A DNA stretch of 64,000 bases from Siphonodentalium dalli (GCA_032622095.1 CP136062.1:161132875-161196874), one strand, 5' to 3'. Shown: positions 20,834 to 31,828, counted from the first letter of the stretch. Made by a program: numbers and translations. Notes: generated by a model from the letters alone, not told the origin.

Positions 20834-21416
20834 TAGTGTGTATGACTTTTTGCAGAATGAGGGTGAATTTAGTGCATCTGAGACTGTGACCTTTTTGAAC
20901 AAATTTGAACTTGTGTCATGTATGTATACATGCCTGGAAATAGAGGTGTAAGCAGAATGAGGTTCCCAGAGGGTGAATTTGGTGATGCTAGCCCGCTATG
21001 CGGTGTGTCTGACATTTTCAGAATTAGGTCCCCTGAGAGTGAATATAGTATCGGTATCCTCAATGCCGGGTTTTGTGAATGGCGGGTTTAAACCCTCTTG
21101 GAACCTCATTCTCCTTAACCCTCTGGGAACCTCATTCTGCTTAGGCCTTAACTTCTATGGGAGACCTAGGATCAGATTGCAGTTCCCCAGTTGAAGATTG
21201 TGATGTTCACCCATTAGTCATCTCGATTATGCATTTTATCTTCTGCAGATTAGGGGATATAGGGGACTGAACAGAAGGGAAATATAACTAAAATCAATGT
21301 TAATTTGAGATTATAGATACTTCCCAGAAGATGAGGCCTAAGCATAATGATTTGGTAACATTCACCCTCTGGAGACCTCATTCTCCAAATATCAGACACA
21401 CAATTTCAAGGATAGA
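20834..21416. mobile_element. hAT-like foldback element, rearranged
   Basis: Family blocks are present but scrambled: two hairpins, one degraded (CCTCTTGGAACCTCATTCTCC), then GGGAGACCTAGGATCAG, GGGGATATAGG and a right end with GACACACAATTTCAAGG. The left arm resembles the long-armed variant at 6379. Confidence 0.7.
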
Positions 21417-21530
21417 TTATAAGCATTGGTCGAGGACTTGCAGCACACAATCAGAAGTGTAAACAAATATTGGGGTCAGAAGAAGCATCATAGTTGGTCA
21501 GGATTCTTGTCCGACTTGAATTTATTATCA

Positions 21531-21890
21531 ACTAGCTGATGTGCCCGACTTTGTCCGGGCTATTTAGGGATTTTTTTTTGGGATCGCCTCCGTCTGATTC
21601 AAAGTGACAATGTTGAACAATACTGAGAGAACAATGTTGAAAAGTATTAGGAGAAAGGAAAAAAATATTTTTCGATCAGTCCAGAAACATGCCTATATGA
21701 GCATATATGAGTGAGGTCAAAGTCAAGGACATGGCCGCATATGAAATTGGACCATATTGTTCCCCGTATCAAAGTAGGCCTACATACCAAATTTGAGTCG
21801 GATCTGTCGAGCAGTTTTCGAGTCTATAACACACACACATACATACATACATACAGACAAAAGTTCCAAAATATACAATAGATTACAGTA
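21531..21890. mobile_element. Dispersed repeat H, short copy
   Basis: It begins CTAGCTGATGTGCCCGACTT and ends with a CATA microsatellite, ACAGACAAAAGTTCC and TATACAATAGATTA. Related ends occur at 49640-50745 and 59320-60118. The class is not assigned; a retroposon or Helitron-like tail is possible. Repeat-D fragments flank it (21417-21530, 21891-22135). Confidence 0.55.
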
Positions 21891-22135
21891 TATACCAAGA
21901 TCGATGGAAAATGACCGTCTGTAGGATGAAACAATAAATTTGATTATTTGAATACATGGAATGCTCCTTGATTAATTTCTGACAATAATTAAAATGTGTA
22001 GAAACATAGGTCTCGTTTTCTGTGATAAGGACCATCATAGCCGGTCGAGATCCATGTACGAAATGAGTTCCATATGACATATTATCAAGGTGATTGTAAA
22101 TAATCTTCTGTGGATGAAACAATAGAAACATAATT
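21891..22135 (+). repeat. Repeat D fragments around repeat H
   Basis: ACCATCATAGCCGGTCGAGA and ATGAAACAATAGAAAC correspond to 19970-20070. A similar fragment at 21430-21530 precedes repeat H. Confidence 0.5.
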
Positions 22136-22252
22136 CTCTTTAATCCGCGGTCTTGGTTAGTCCTCGTGAGGTTTCTGCAATTTATAATTTTTCACAGATA
22201 TTATGGATGTCCAGAAATCAACAGGGTACAGAACTATCACAGGGACTGATCA

Positions 22253-22467
22253 ATACTCGCCCTAAATAATCGACTCCTTAACCACAGCAGAATTATGGGT
22301 AATTTTTCAGGATTTAGTCCGAAATATGGCTTGTTGCCATTCATTGGAAAGCTCTCAGTGAGAGCTTTCCGATGAATGGCAACAACCCATATTTCCGACT
22401 AAATCCTGAAAAATTACCCATAATTCTGCTGTGGTTAAGGAGTCGATTATTTAGAACATTACTTTAT
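22253..22467. mobile_element. Palindromic mariner-like MITE, complete
   Basis: The arms are CCCTAAATAATCGACTCC ... GAAAGCTCTC and GAGAGCTTTCC ... GGAGTCGATTATTTAG. The ends are somewhat decayed (ACATTACTTTATA at right). Confidence 0.9.
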
Positions 22468-23030
22468 ACTAGCCCTATTTCTGATCCTCTGAAAGGGTTT
22501 AATTGGTCACCTTGAGTTTGGGCGCCCGAATAAATTGTAAACAAATTTAATAGACAAATGTTAGACCACTGATAATAATATTCAGTCACTGTCTGATAAT
22601 CTTTCAAGTGGTTATATGAAAATAGCCCGATTTAATTTCTCTCTCCTGAATTTTGTCATATGCGCAGACAATATTTTGACATTGCTACGATAAATTTTGT
22701 TCTATTTCAAATATTGTTCAGGTCTATCATTGTCTATTTTTGGGTTGAAAATGGTAAATTTTAGTAAAAAATAATGGGTAAAATTGAGCGTTTTGTATTT
22801 GCAAACCATGGGGCATAACTTCTTGATAAATTCTACGAACAAACCAAGGTACAAACATTTGTATTTACCTACCATTTCTGTGGTAAATTAAAAATGCTTG
22901 ATTGGGCCAATCCCAAAGATAATGACTCAGCTTAGATTTGAAGTTATAATAATTATATATTTGTGATTTTAGAGTGAATTTAAATTTGAAGGAAATTTGA
23001 ATGGGTATTCCACACACATTCACGTTAAGT
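22468..23030. repeat. AT-rich stretch, inverted relative of 46442-46911
   Basis: GGGTAAAATTGAGCGTTTTG and GGGGCATAACTTC correspond to the reverse complement of 46489-46570. No gene is seen. Confidence 0.5.
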
Positions 23031-23273
23031 TTAACCCTTTGAGTGCCAGGGGCCGATCTCATCGGCCCTAAACCTACAAAATAAGTCTGTTAAAGAATAT
23101 AAGAATAAATTATTAAAATTGTAAAAAAAAAAAAACAAACAAACAAATTGTTAGGCCAATGCATTCTCTTATATATGCGAGGCAACCTATGGTCGACTCG
23201 CATATATAAGAGAATGCATTGGCACAGGGTATATGGGTTGATACAAAAATTGACCTGGCACTCAAAGGGTTAA
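23031..23273. mobile_element. Beta-type piggyBac-like MITE, short
   Basis: TTAA lies at 23031-23034 and 23270-23273, with GAGTGCCAGGGGCCG at left and TGGCACTCAAAGGG at right. It has one shared hairpin and an A-rich spacer. It is in the opposite orientation to 18926. Confidence 0.88.
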
Positions 23274-23296
23274 CTGTCGCAGACGAATGATACTTT

Positions 23297-23416
23297 GAGA
23301 TCCTGGGTGTCTTTTTGTACGTTCGAGAGATCCTGGGTGTCTTTTTGCATGTTTGAGAGATCCTGGGTGTCTTTTTGTACGTTCAAGAGATCCTGGGTGT
23401 CTCTTTGCACGATACC
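23297..23416. repeat. 30-bp tandem repeat, 4 copies
   Basis: GAGATCCTGGGTGTCTTTTT starts at 23297, 23327, 23357 and 23387. The minus-strand ORF (KRHPGSL repeats) is a by-product of the 30-bp period. Confidence 0.92.
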
Positions 23417-23619
23417 ATGTGACAGCAGCAGTACCCCCTCCCAAATTGGCCAAAATCGCTAGAAATTGTGTATTGCTACCTCAGACCAATTAATATTGGT
23501 ATATGATTTTAGGGAAATCACAAATTAGATGCTTGCAGGCAAAGAAGTGATTTTGATTATTAATGAACCCCTAATAGAGATGGCTACTCCTCCCACCATC
23601 GGGCAACATCGAGGCCAAT

Positions 23620-24432
23620 ACGTATTATTTATATGCGAATATGATGCCCGAGGTATGTAAATATCAATTCCGAGGTCGTAATGTCTGTTTTGATTAATTA
23701 GGGAACACAGTCTGGTCTGTCTGGGTGAGTAATAATTATGGCCCTCTATTAACCTTTAAATACCTTTTTGACATTTTAACCCCTTAATTATTGGTTGGTA
23801 GGCAATGATGTCCCATGGTATGTATATATTAATTCATAGGTCGTAACGTCTGCTTTGATTAATTACGGAACACATTCTGGTCTGTCTGGGTGAGTTATAA
23901 TGATTGACATCTATTAACCTTTAAATACTTTTGACATTTTAACCCCTTAATGATTGGCTAGTCGCTGACAGGCAATGATGTCCGATGGTATGTAAATATT
24001 AATTCATAGGTCGTAACGTCTGCTTTGATTAATTATGGAACACATTCTTGTCTGTCTGGGTGAGTAATAATGATGGCCCCCTGTTAACCTTTAAATACTT
24101 TTGACATTTTAACCCCTTAATGATTGGCTAGTCGCTGGTAGGCAATGATGTCCCATGGTTTGTAAATATTTATTCATAGGTCGTAACAACTGCTTTGATT
24201 AATTACGGAACACATTCTGGTCTGTCTGGGTGAGTAGTAATGATGGCCCCCTGTTAACCTTTAAATACTTATGACATTTTAACCCCTTAATGATCGGCTA
24301 GTCGCTGGTAGGCAATGATGTCCCATGGTTTGTAAATATTTATTCATTGGTCGTAACGTCACCTTTGATTAATTAGGGAACACATCCTGGTATTATAGTG
24401 ACCAAGTTATAAGGATGGGCGTTTATTGGCCT
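23620..24432 (+). repeat. Tandem array, period about 170 bp, 5 units
   Basis: GGTCGTAA recurs at about 23672, 23838, 24009, 24178 and 24351. Units carry GGCAATGATGTCCCATGG, GGTCTGTCTGGGTGAGT and CTTTAAATACTTTTGACATT. The last unit is split by the TTAA element at 24433-25208, after which ATCATTTGACATTTTAACCC resumes. Confidence 0.92.
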
Positions 24433-25208
24433 TTAACCCTTTCAGTGCCAAGTCCGATTTTTGTATCAACCCATATTTCCTCGATCATTTTTCAAATTTA
24501 TTGATTATAATAATGTGATACATTGATGGAAAGAGCTCTAAGAGCTCTTTCCATCAATTTATTACATATCTATCAACGTAATTCGCATGATCGCACGAGT
24601 TTCCAGGCATGTGATAATTCTCAGAATCGCACTAGTGCAATCTGTCGATGGAACTATTTCATTTAGTGTTGTTTGACTGGTTCTCGCCGTTACTATTTTT
24701 ACTTTTTGAACGCAAGGGCGACAACCCACTTGCCGAAATCGCTGCATGCTGATTGGGTTAAATTTTTGGAAAATCTGTCAGAATTTATTTTCAAACGCAT
24801 CATTAAAGATGGGTCAATGTCACTCACGGATAGACTTGCTTTAACCCTAAAATGCCGTTAAAACTCAATTAAATTAACTTTTTCTGTACCGGAGATGTAC
24901 GAATGTGAGTCAACTTACTATTATACGGAGATATGTAATAAAAATAGAACCGCATGAGTGTCTGGATTTTGACGAATTATCGCACTCGATTTGTTGGCGG
25001 AACGCGATACCTCTCGTGCGGGACTGAATCCCGCACTCGAGGTATCGCTCCGCCAACAAATCTTGTGCGATAATTTCGTCAAAATCCAGACACTCATGCG
25101 GTTCTATATATATATCGATGTATCACATTGTTATAATCAATAAATTTGAAAAATGATCAAGGAAATATGGGTTGATACAAAAATCGGACTTGGCACTGAA
25201 AGGGTTAA
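24433..25208. mobile_element. Large beta-type piggyBac-like element (776 bp, ~93-bp TIRs)
   Basis: The terminal inverted repeats begin TTAACCCTTTCAGTGCCAAG and extend about 93 bp at near identity. TTAA is duplicated at both ends, and the empty site CCTTTAAATAC is seen in neighbouring units of the tandem array. The interior lacks the usual shared hairpin but has two other palindromes. No transposase is seen; the plus-strand ORF at 24673-24861 has no motif. Confidence 0.9.
24944..25107. repeat. Long near-perfect hairpin inside the beta element
   Basis: Arms of about 75 bp: AGAACCGCATGAGTGTCTGG ... CGAGGTATCGCTCCGCCAAC with the mirror on the other side. It lies about the GGGACTGAATCCCGC centre. 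Mismatches are few, so the hairpin is young or maintained. Confidence 0.88.
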
Positions 25209-25231
25209 AAATCATTTGACATTTTAACCCC

Positions 25232-25384
25232 TTAACCCTTTCACATATGTATGAGAATGATCCACACTTATTCGAACCAGCTTTGTCCTCCATTGCTGGG
25301 TGGCTTATGATCCATGGGGGGTGGGGGGTGTGGTGTAAGGATAAGGGGGTCCTTATTTTCTGTTCATTCATGTGTGAAATTTAA
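25232..25384. mobile_element. Small TTAA-bounded element next to a splice acceptor
   Basis: The left end TTAACCCTTTCACATATG and the right end CATGTGTGAAATTTAA are imperfect inverted repeats with TTAA on both sides. It ends 22 bp before a DDX1 exon. The G-rich interior has GGGGGGTGGGGGGTG. Confidence 0.4.
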
Positions 25385-25406
25385 CATTAGAATTTTTATA
25401 TTTCAG

Positions 25407-25480
25407 GAAAGTACAGCTGTGTGTGTCTCCATAGCGATAGGAAGCCACCAGAGCGTAAAGCTAACCTACAGAAGTTCAAG
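25407..25480 (+). CDS. DDX1: DDX1 exon: helicase C-domain segment (QxxR region)
   Basis: DDX1 is an ATP-dependent DEAD-box RNA helicase of nucleus and cytoplasm, with reported roles in RNA 3'-end processing, the tRNA-ligase complex and DNA-break repair. The exon follows the acceptor TATATTTCAG and translates, after two bases completing a split codon, as KYSCVCLHSDRKPPERKANL then QKFK. This matches the DDX1 block around CLHGDRKPHERK, which lies between helicase motifs IV and V. It is 74 nt, with entry phase 1 and exit phase 0. The donor reads AAG-GTCAGA, a GT donor with a poor +3 to +5 match. DDX1 is preferred over other DEAD-box genes because the DRKPxERKxNLxxFK spacing is distinctive and the next exon continues it. 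Confidence 0.92.
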
Positions 25481-25639
25481 GTCAGATTATTAAATATTTC
25501 ATGTTTTGTTCTTTTATTGTTTGCTGGTTTAAATTTGGTGATTTGTTGTGTTATTACAGACGAAAGCACCTCTGTTAGCACATTGACTACCAACTCTCAT
25601 TCGATTACATGCAAAAAAGTACGAGATAACTCGTAGTCG

Positions 25640-25993
25640 GCAGTCAAATGCATTTTACTCTATTTCTTTTTTCTCGGTTAGAAATGATATAAAAATTGGT
25701 ATCCATACAATAATTTTTTTTTTTATATAAGCGCTATTGCAAAAGAACTTCATGGTTTAATTAAACCAATAACTTTCTCATAATCGGCCTCAATTGATGC
25801 ACCAAAGCTGACAGCTATTTTTTGTCCAATTGAGCTATAATGATACACCCCTGTTATGATACGATTTTTGCTCGCATTATGATGTGTGTATTGCGATTTA
25901 GTTTAGACTTCAAAAAATTTATTGAAATTTTAACCCGCAATGATGATTGGTGGCTTTGTATAATGATAATTTCATTTCTCAATTCTAATAGCA
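25640..25993. other. No feature seen
   Basis: AT-rich intron sequence without an identified repeat. Confidence 0.4.
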
Positions 25994-26210
25994 TACAGTA
26001 ATGCCCTAAGTAATCGACTCCATAACCACAGCAGAATTATGGGTAACTTTTCAGGATTTAGTCGGAAATATGGCTTGTTGCCATTCATCGGAAAGCTCTC
26101 CCCGAGAGCTTTCCGATGAATGGCAACAAGCCATATTTCCGACTAAATCCTGAAAAGTTACCCATAATTCTGCTGTGGTTATGGAGTCGATTACTTAGGG
26201 CATTACTGTA
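25994..26210. mobile_element. Palindromic mariner-like MITE, best-preserved copy
   Basis: It is 217 bp bounded by TA, with ends TACAGTAATGCCCTAAG and its mirror. Both arms share private variants relative to other copies (CTAAGTAATC and CTCCATAACC on one arm, mirrored GGTTATGGAG and GATTACTTAG on the other). Confidence 0.95.
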
Positions 26211-26439
26211 CCATTCCACGCCTAAGCTTACACACTGAAACAATTGAATTTATCTTTTAGCTTTAGTTGAACACTGGTGTTGAAGCTAGATTTACCACAC
26301 ACAGCCACTAATTAAGGAACAGCACATGTACATGTAGTCAACAAAATTGATCGATCCCTGATAAATAGCCATTTATCCATTAGTGAAATAATATGTTAAT
26401 ATGTTTAGTAACTACCCCCTCAAAATCTGTTCTAAGAAC

Positions 26440-26640
26440 ACTCCCAGTTGTATAGATGAGTGTGAATGCGATTGGTCTGAGTAATTTCCTGGACCATCAC
26501 TGTCTGGTCTATGGAGTTGTCAGAAAGTAAATAAACTAATTGAGTTCCTGTCTGAACCGCAGATACTGGTGACACAAGCATCTTAAAAGTGCGAGTTTCG
26601 ATCATTTGTACCACAATGACTTCTTCGTACATATGTGCTG
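26440..26640 (+). repeat. Dispersed repeat E, copy 1
   Basis: TCTGAGTAATTTCCTGGACC, GTCTATGGAGTTGTCAG and TTTGTACCACAATGACTTC recur at 29785, 36815, 37415, 39455 and 40090. The class is unknown. Confidence 0.65.
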
Positions 26641-26726
26641 TAGAGTCACCAATAATCTTTTTGCTTTTATCAAACCAGTGGCTTTATAATAATAGTAGTC
26701 AATACATGTGTTAAATAGAGGATCTA

Positions 26727-26869
26727 CAACTCGTCCCCAGTTTATAGCAAAATTTACAAAACAAGTCCAGTAAATTAGATCTGAACTGAGCCTTTGGTGA
26801 GGGAGGTTCAGACCTAATTTACTGGACGAGTTTTATAAATTTTTCTATAAACTGAAAACTAGTTGTAGA
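26727..26869. repeat. Foldback palindrome, ~60-bp arms
   Basis: CTACAACTCGTCCCCAGTTT ... CCAGTAAATTAGATCTGAAC is mirrored by GTTCAGACCTAATTTACTGG ... ACTAGTTGTAG. The TATAAA-type interior differs slightly between arms. Confidence 0.82.
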
Positions 26870-26910
26870 TTCTATTTATTACTTGATCCAAAACCTCCAT
26901 AAAACATACT

Positions 26911-27495
26911 TACTGTATACACCCGTCATTAAGCCCATCCCTGAGGATATGCCCAGTCTATGTTTTTTCTCCCAAAACATTCTTGGGATGGTCCTCGAAG
27001 ATAAGCCCACCCCCATTTTTAAAACTCAGAGGGTGAGTATATATTGATGTCAGGCTAACTCTCAATCCAGATGACAAAAACGTTCAGCACATAATCCACA
27101 TACACATAATAGAACTATGCTCTCTTTATCTACAATATATATTGAAAAATGACAAAATCAAATAAAAAGAAAACACAAAAAAGTTATATTTGTTATTTTT
27201 CCAATGTGTTGCCTCACAAATAAAATTGTGTACACTATTTTACTCCTCTAATCTTCTCCCCCTTGTTGGTAAATTAATCAACATCAAAGAATGTGGTAAC
27301 CCTAAATTACACCTCCAGTCAGGTGTAAAGTATTCACTGCCTGCTTTGTTTTATCCTGTGGAAGTGTGAAAACTTGAGATTTTGCATGTGGGGAGGGGGG
27401 GGGGGGGTTCCTCGAATGTAAGCCCAGTCCCAGTTTTTTTGGGTAAAAAAATTCAAGGGCTCCCCTGGCTTACTGATGGGTGAACATAGTAAATT
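26911..27495. mobile_element. Diverged terminal-inverted-repeat element
   Basis: The left end TACACCCGTCATTAAGCCC and the right end GGCTTACTGATGGGTGAACA form diverged inverted arms of about 100 bp, which share AAGCCCAC/CAGTC and CCTCGAA blocks. The unique middle is AT-rich. A G-rich run lies at 27390-27407. Confidence 0.55.
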
Positions 27496-27702
27496 AGTAA
27501 ACGCAATAATACATTTGGGCACAACTGGCACTATTTCCTGTTATACAATGACCGTTGTATATCATTATTATAGAATGGGTTTAATGAATGGAATAAGGGT
27601 CCGATCATGTAATAAAGAGGTATAAATAACACAGGGTTCGTACGCTAGGTTTTGGAAAGGTCAGTGAATTTAATTAATTTAATAGGTGCATAAATCATGA
27701 TC

Positions 27703-27812
27703 AACCCTGAAAATAGTGTCTGACATTTGCTGTGCGGGGTAGCATTATTAAATTCACCCTCTGGGGGCCTGACATTCTGCAAATGTCAGACACAATATTT
27801 CAAGAATTGGAC
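27703..27812. mobile_element. hAT-like mini-palindrome, decayed
   Basis: AATAGTGTCTGACATTTGC at left and GCAAATGTCAGACACAATAT at right, with one half of the family hairpin between. Confidence 0.7.
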
Positions 27813-27817
27813 ATGTG

Positions 27818-28031
27818 TACAGTAATGCCCTAAATAATCGACTCCTTAACCACAGCATTATGGGTAACTTTTCAGGATTTAGTCGGAAATATGGCTTGTT
27901 GCAATTCATCTGAAAGCTCTCAGTGAGAGCTTTCTGATGAATGGCAACAAGCCATATTTACGACTAAATCCTGAAAAATTACCCATAATTCTGATGTGGT
28001 TAAGGAGTCGATTATTTAGGGCATTACTGTA
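27818..28031. mobile_element. Palindromic mariner-like MITE with duplicated tail
   Basis: It is a complete element bounded by TA. The last ~45 bp plus flank (ATTACCCATAATTCTGATGT ... CTGTATAAAGCCATTA) are repeated at 28043-28109. The duplication shares the private GATGTGG variant, so it happened after insertion. Confidence 0.9.
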
Positions 28032-28103
28032 TAAAGCCATTAATGATTACCCATAATTCTGATGTGGTTAAGGAGTCGATTATTTAGGGCATTACTGTAT
28101 AAA

Positions 28104-29704
28104 GCCATTACCCTTACCAAAATGTCCTAGGATATCCAAGGAATTCCTAGGATATCCTGGGAATAAAAGCTTGGAAAAGTTAGGAAAATTCCTTGGAATT
28201 CCTAGGATATCCTAGGATTAGAGACCTTGGAAAAGCTGGGAAATCCTTGGGGCGGTATTGGCCCGTTTCAAGTTCGGAAAACCTTGGAATACCTCAGCAA
28301 ATTAAACCGAGCTTATCCAAGGATTTCCAAGCTTTACAAAATCTTAATCATAACTTTACTAAGCTTTACCAAGGTTTCCAATCTGGCTTTACCTAGCTTT
28401 ACCAAGCTTTACCAAGGTTCCAGCCTAACTTTACCTAGCTTTACCAAGGTTCCAGCCTAGCTTTACCTAGCTTTACCAAGCTTTACCAAGGTTCCAGCCT
28501 AGCTTTACCTAGCTTTACCAAGCTTTACCAAGGTTCCAGCTCAGCTTTTCCAAGCTTTACCAAGGTTCCAGCCTAGCTTTTCCAAGCTTTACCAAGCTTT
28601 CCAACCTAACTTTACCAAGCTTTACCAAGGTTGTAAATGACCTTGGCCAAGGTTGTAACCCAGCTTTACCAAGGTTGCAATTGTTTTGTATTTAAAAGGT
28701 GAAAATCTCTAATGACACTGCAAAGGCTTCAACTTTGACAATATTATCATCATTAATGATACAATCTCTTGAAATTTACAACAGTCATGAACCATGCCAT
28801 ATAATCATTCATGATATTATTCATTCAAAGTTCACTTTTCAGTCAGAATTTTGTTATTCTATTTAGATTGAGATAAATGGTACCTTATACCCTGTAAAAT
28901 GTATAGAATAATATTCACAGGTATATGTTTATGGATCTGAGGTATTTGGAGTGTGATAAAACAGTTAAATTAGATAAATTAGCTGATAATATATAATGAT
29001 AGAGACAAGCCTTTGGAATGAAAAGGTAGATAGTGGTCCTGAAGGTTATTCTTGGAAATGGTAAAATAATTGTTAACATAATATCATAAATAAAAATATC
29101 ACTACAACCATATTCTATGAGTCAAATAGAAAACATTAGGGCCACACAAGCAATAACTCACCTGAAGATTGTTGTAATAAAACATGGATTTAAACTCAGT
29201 GCAACAGTTAATTCAAAATGCTGCCACAGACAACAGTGACGTCTGCATAGTCATGTGACCCAGTCATGTGACCTACAACTAAGCTTTACCAAGCTTTTCC
29301 AAGGATTTCCAAGCTTTACTTAACTTTACCAAGGTTTGATTAGGATTTCCAAGCTTTTCCAAGCTTTTCCCATTTTATGTGCAACCTTGGTAAAGCTTGG
29401 TAAAGTTAGGTAAAATTTAGATCCAAGCTTTACTCAGCTTTACCAAGGTTTGGTCAACACTGAGTCAAGGATTTCCAAGCTTTTCCAAGCTTTTCAAAGG
29501 TTTAACTTTATGTGACAACGTTGGTAAACCTTAGATCCAAGCTTTACTTAGCTTTACCAAGGTTCCAACCAAGGATTTCCAAACTTTGCTGAAGAGTACA
29601 TTTTTTCATTCAAAAAGCTTGGATCAAACCTAGGAAATCCTATGAATTCCTAGGATTCCCAAACTTCTTTAAAAAAGCTTGGATTTCTTTTTGCAAGGGT
29701 AATG
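28104..29704. mobile_element. Candidate 1.6-kb transposon with CCCTT ends and AAGCTT-rich subterminal repeats
   Basis: CATTACCCTTACCAAAA at left is mirrored by TTTTTGCAAGGGTAATG at right. Inside each end lie CCTAGGATATCC/AAGCTTGG palindromes and arrays of AGCTTTACCAAGG (28280-28680 and 29278-29600). The middle (28690-29270) is unique and noncoding. The architecture is the same as 9617-17086. Confidence 0.6.
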
Positions 29705-29784
29705 ATATCAACTCTGTCTGCCTAATAAAACATTCATAGTATACTAAACTTGAGACAAGTCTAGATATATTTGACATTGAAGGG

Positions 29785-29900
29785 TGATATATCTGAGTAA
29801 TTTCCTGGACCGCCATGGTGTTGCCTATAGAGTTGTCAGTATGTAAATCGAAAACACATTTAATTGAGTTCCAATCTCAACTGCGGATATTGGGGAACCA
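29785..29900 (+). repeat. Dispersed repeat E, copy 2
   Basis: CTGAGTAATTTCCTGGACCG and TATAGAGTTGTCAG match the other E copies; it ends at GGATATTGGGGAACC. Confidence 0.65.
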
Positions 29901-30091
29901 GGGTTCGTGCTGTACGTTGTATACCATTTGTGCAATTTGCACACAAAAAAGAGAATGGCACAAAACTATTTTGCCTTTGGCACAAATAATTGGCACCTAG
30001 GTGTTTTCTCTCTATCAACAACATAACTGACGAATCTCATTCCGATTTAACCACACCTCTGTAATTACTTCTTAGTTACTGTCGCTAACAC

Positions 30092-30537
30092 TTAACCCTT
30101 TCAGTGCCAGGGCCGATCTCATCGGCCCTAATTTACGGTCTGTAAAATCGGCCCTAAAAAAACAAAAACATTTTTGGGTTGAATTTTTTTGGGTATGCTT
30201 AAGCATGCTATAGCGAATTTTAAAAAACAAACTGGATAAAACCTTAAGGGCATGTTATAACTCAAAACTATCACCAAGTATTCATAGTAATAATTTTGAT
30301 GCCCATGAAAAACGTAAGATTCCCTGGCACTAAACCTACAAAATAAGTCTGTTAAAGAATATAAGAAAATATTATTAAGATTGTAAAAAATTGTAAAAAA
30401 TGATGAAAAATTGTTAGGCCAATGCATTCTCTTATATATGCGAGGCGACCTATGGTCAACTCGCATATATAAGAGAATGCATTGGCACAGGGTATATGGG
30501 TTGATACAAAAATCTGACCTGGCACTGAAAGGGTTAA
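30092..30537. mobile_element. Complete beta-type piggyBac-like MITE (446 bp)
   Basis: TTAA at both ends, with CCCTTTCAGTGCCAGGGCCG at left and CTGGCACTGAAAGGG at right. It contains GATCTCATCGGCC, TATGCTTAAGCATGC, the GGAATCTTACG block (inverted) and one shared hairpin. It is inverted relative to 18926, with the same block order. Confidence 0.92.
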
Positions 30538-31151
30538 CACACAAGAAACGAGGTTGCATTTCATTTGATTTTTCACATGTTTGATCTGCGAAGGCATTGT
30601 AATCGACACTTGAGAAATAATAGAGTTTAGTTTTTGCATAGTATAACCAAATGAGCTTTAATAACACGGAAGTGATAAACTTATATAAGAAATAAATATT
30701 GTTTAAACTATTAGTAACTCTAACCAACTACATCAGTACCTGCATCCATGCATCGAATAATAACAATATATTTTGTCCTAATTTCTATTATAGAATTATG
30801 GTCACTATAAGTTTGTCTTTGTACTTTGATGCCTGTTTCTGTAGTCGAATCTCAGTATATGTAGTCTATAATAAAATTCATTTTTGTAATCTACAGCAAT
30901 GATATTGTTTGATAACCACATCTCTTGAGGGCCATGTAGTTATTTCACCGCACCGCGCAAATATAAAGTTTACCCAAGATTTGAACAATGCTCCGACAGA
31001 ATGTAAAGTTATTCCAAATCGATAAGCCAATTCGTTATAGTCGAACTTGTGTCTTAATTTACATAATGTCAGAAACAACTACTCCTTCAAATCTAATTTC
31101 CCCATGTCTAATTTCTTGACACCTTGTACATATGACAAATGATGAGTAGAA
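30538..31151. other. No feature seen
   Basis: Short ORFs on both strands lack motifs. The sequence is AT-rich and non-repetitive within the window. Confidence 0.4.
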
Positions 31152-31337
31152 TCAAATTTGATTTTTGAAACAATGCAATTTTTTATAGATTGGGTGGGAT
31201 ACGAACCCCGGCCCAACGGCGAGCGCGCCTTGCGACTCAAAGTCGGACTTTGAGTCGCAAGGCGCGCTCGCCGTCGGGCCGGGGTTCGTATCCCACCCAA
31301 TCTCAAAAAATTTGCATTGTCTCAAAAATCAAATTTG
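31152..31337. repeat. 186-bp near-perfect palindrome with tRNA T-arm-like sequence
   Basis: The arms contain GGGTGGGATACGAACCCCGG and its mirror CCGGGGTTCGTATCCCACCC; GGTTCGTATCC resembles a pol III B box (GGTTCGANNCC). GC-rich GCGAGCGCGCCTTGCGAC lies toward the centre. No complete tRNA cloverleaf can be drawn, so I call it tRNA-derived at most. Confidence 0.7.
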
Positions 31338-31828
31338 CTTCTAAAAATAGGCGCCTGGTGTGTTGTATAGTCCCAAGCATGTTCTAAGAGCAATGCTCGC
31401 CATGTTTCGGAGGCAAAAAATATATAACATTGCCGCTGTGCCGTACCTCCTACATACATGAGTAGAATCATTTGGAACAAGAGACTGTACAGCGCCCCGA
31501 TATGATCATTACTGAATCCTGTGTAATATTGTAGAAGGTTGGATTTCTTTGAGACGTTGTCTACCGAAAAGAACTGCGGTAATTTTTTTGCATTATTCTG
31601 TTTTTGTCCCTCTTTGAAACAAACATTATGTAAGAAAATCAATTTAAAAATCTGAAATATATATAAACTATATTAACAAACATGTATTCCTTGTAATTCC
31701 TGTCGATATTGAAGTTTTCATGACTTAATTCTATTACACAAATTTTGTATGTAACGACTATCACTATTACAAGATGCATACACACACCTAGGCATCTTTA
31801 AATCTCAGAAAGAAGTTATATTATCGTG
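31338..31828. other. No feature seen
   Basis: The ORF on the minus strand at 31322-31642 begins in the palindrome arm and shows no motif. Confidence 0.35.

Noticed and set aside
23262-23453. Minus-strand ORF with KRHPGSL repeats
   Set aside because: By-product of a 30-bp tandem repeat; no motif or conservation.
30128-30727. 199-codon minus-strand ORF
   Set aside because: The longest frame in the window, but it runs through a beta MITE and its hairpin (CQCILLYMRVDHRSP occurs at many MITEs); it is not a gene.
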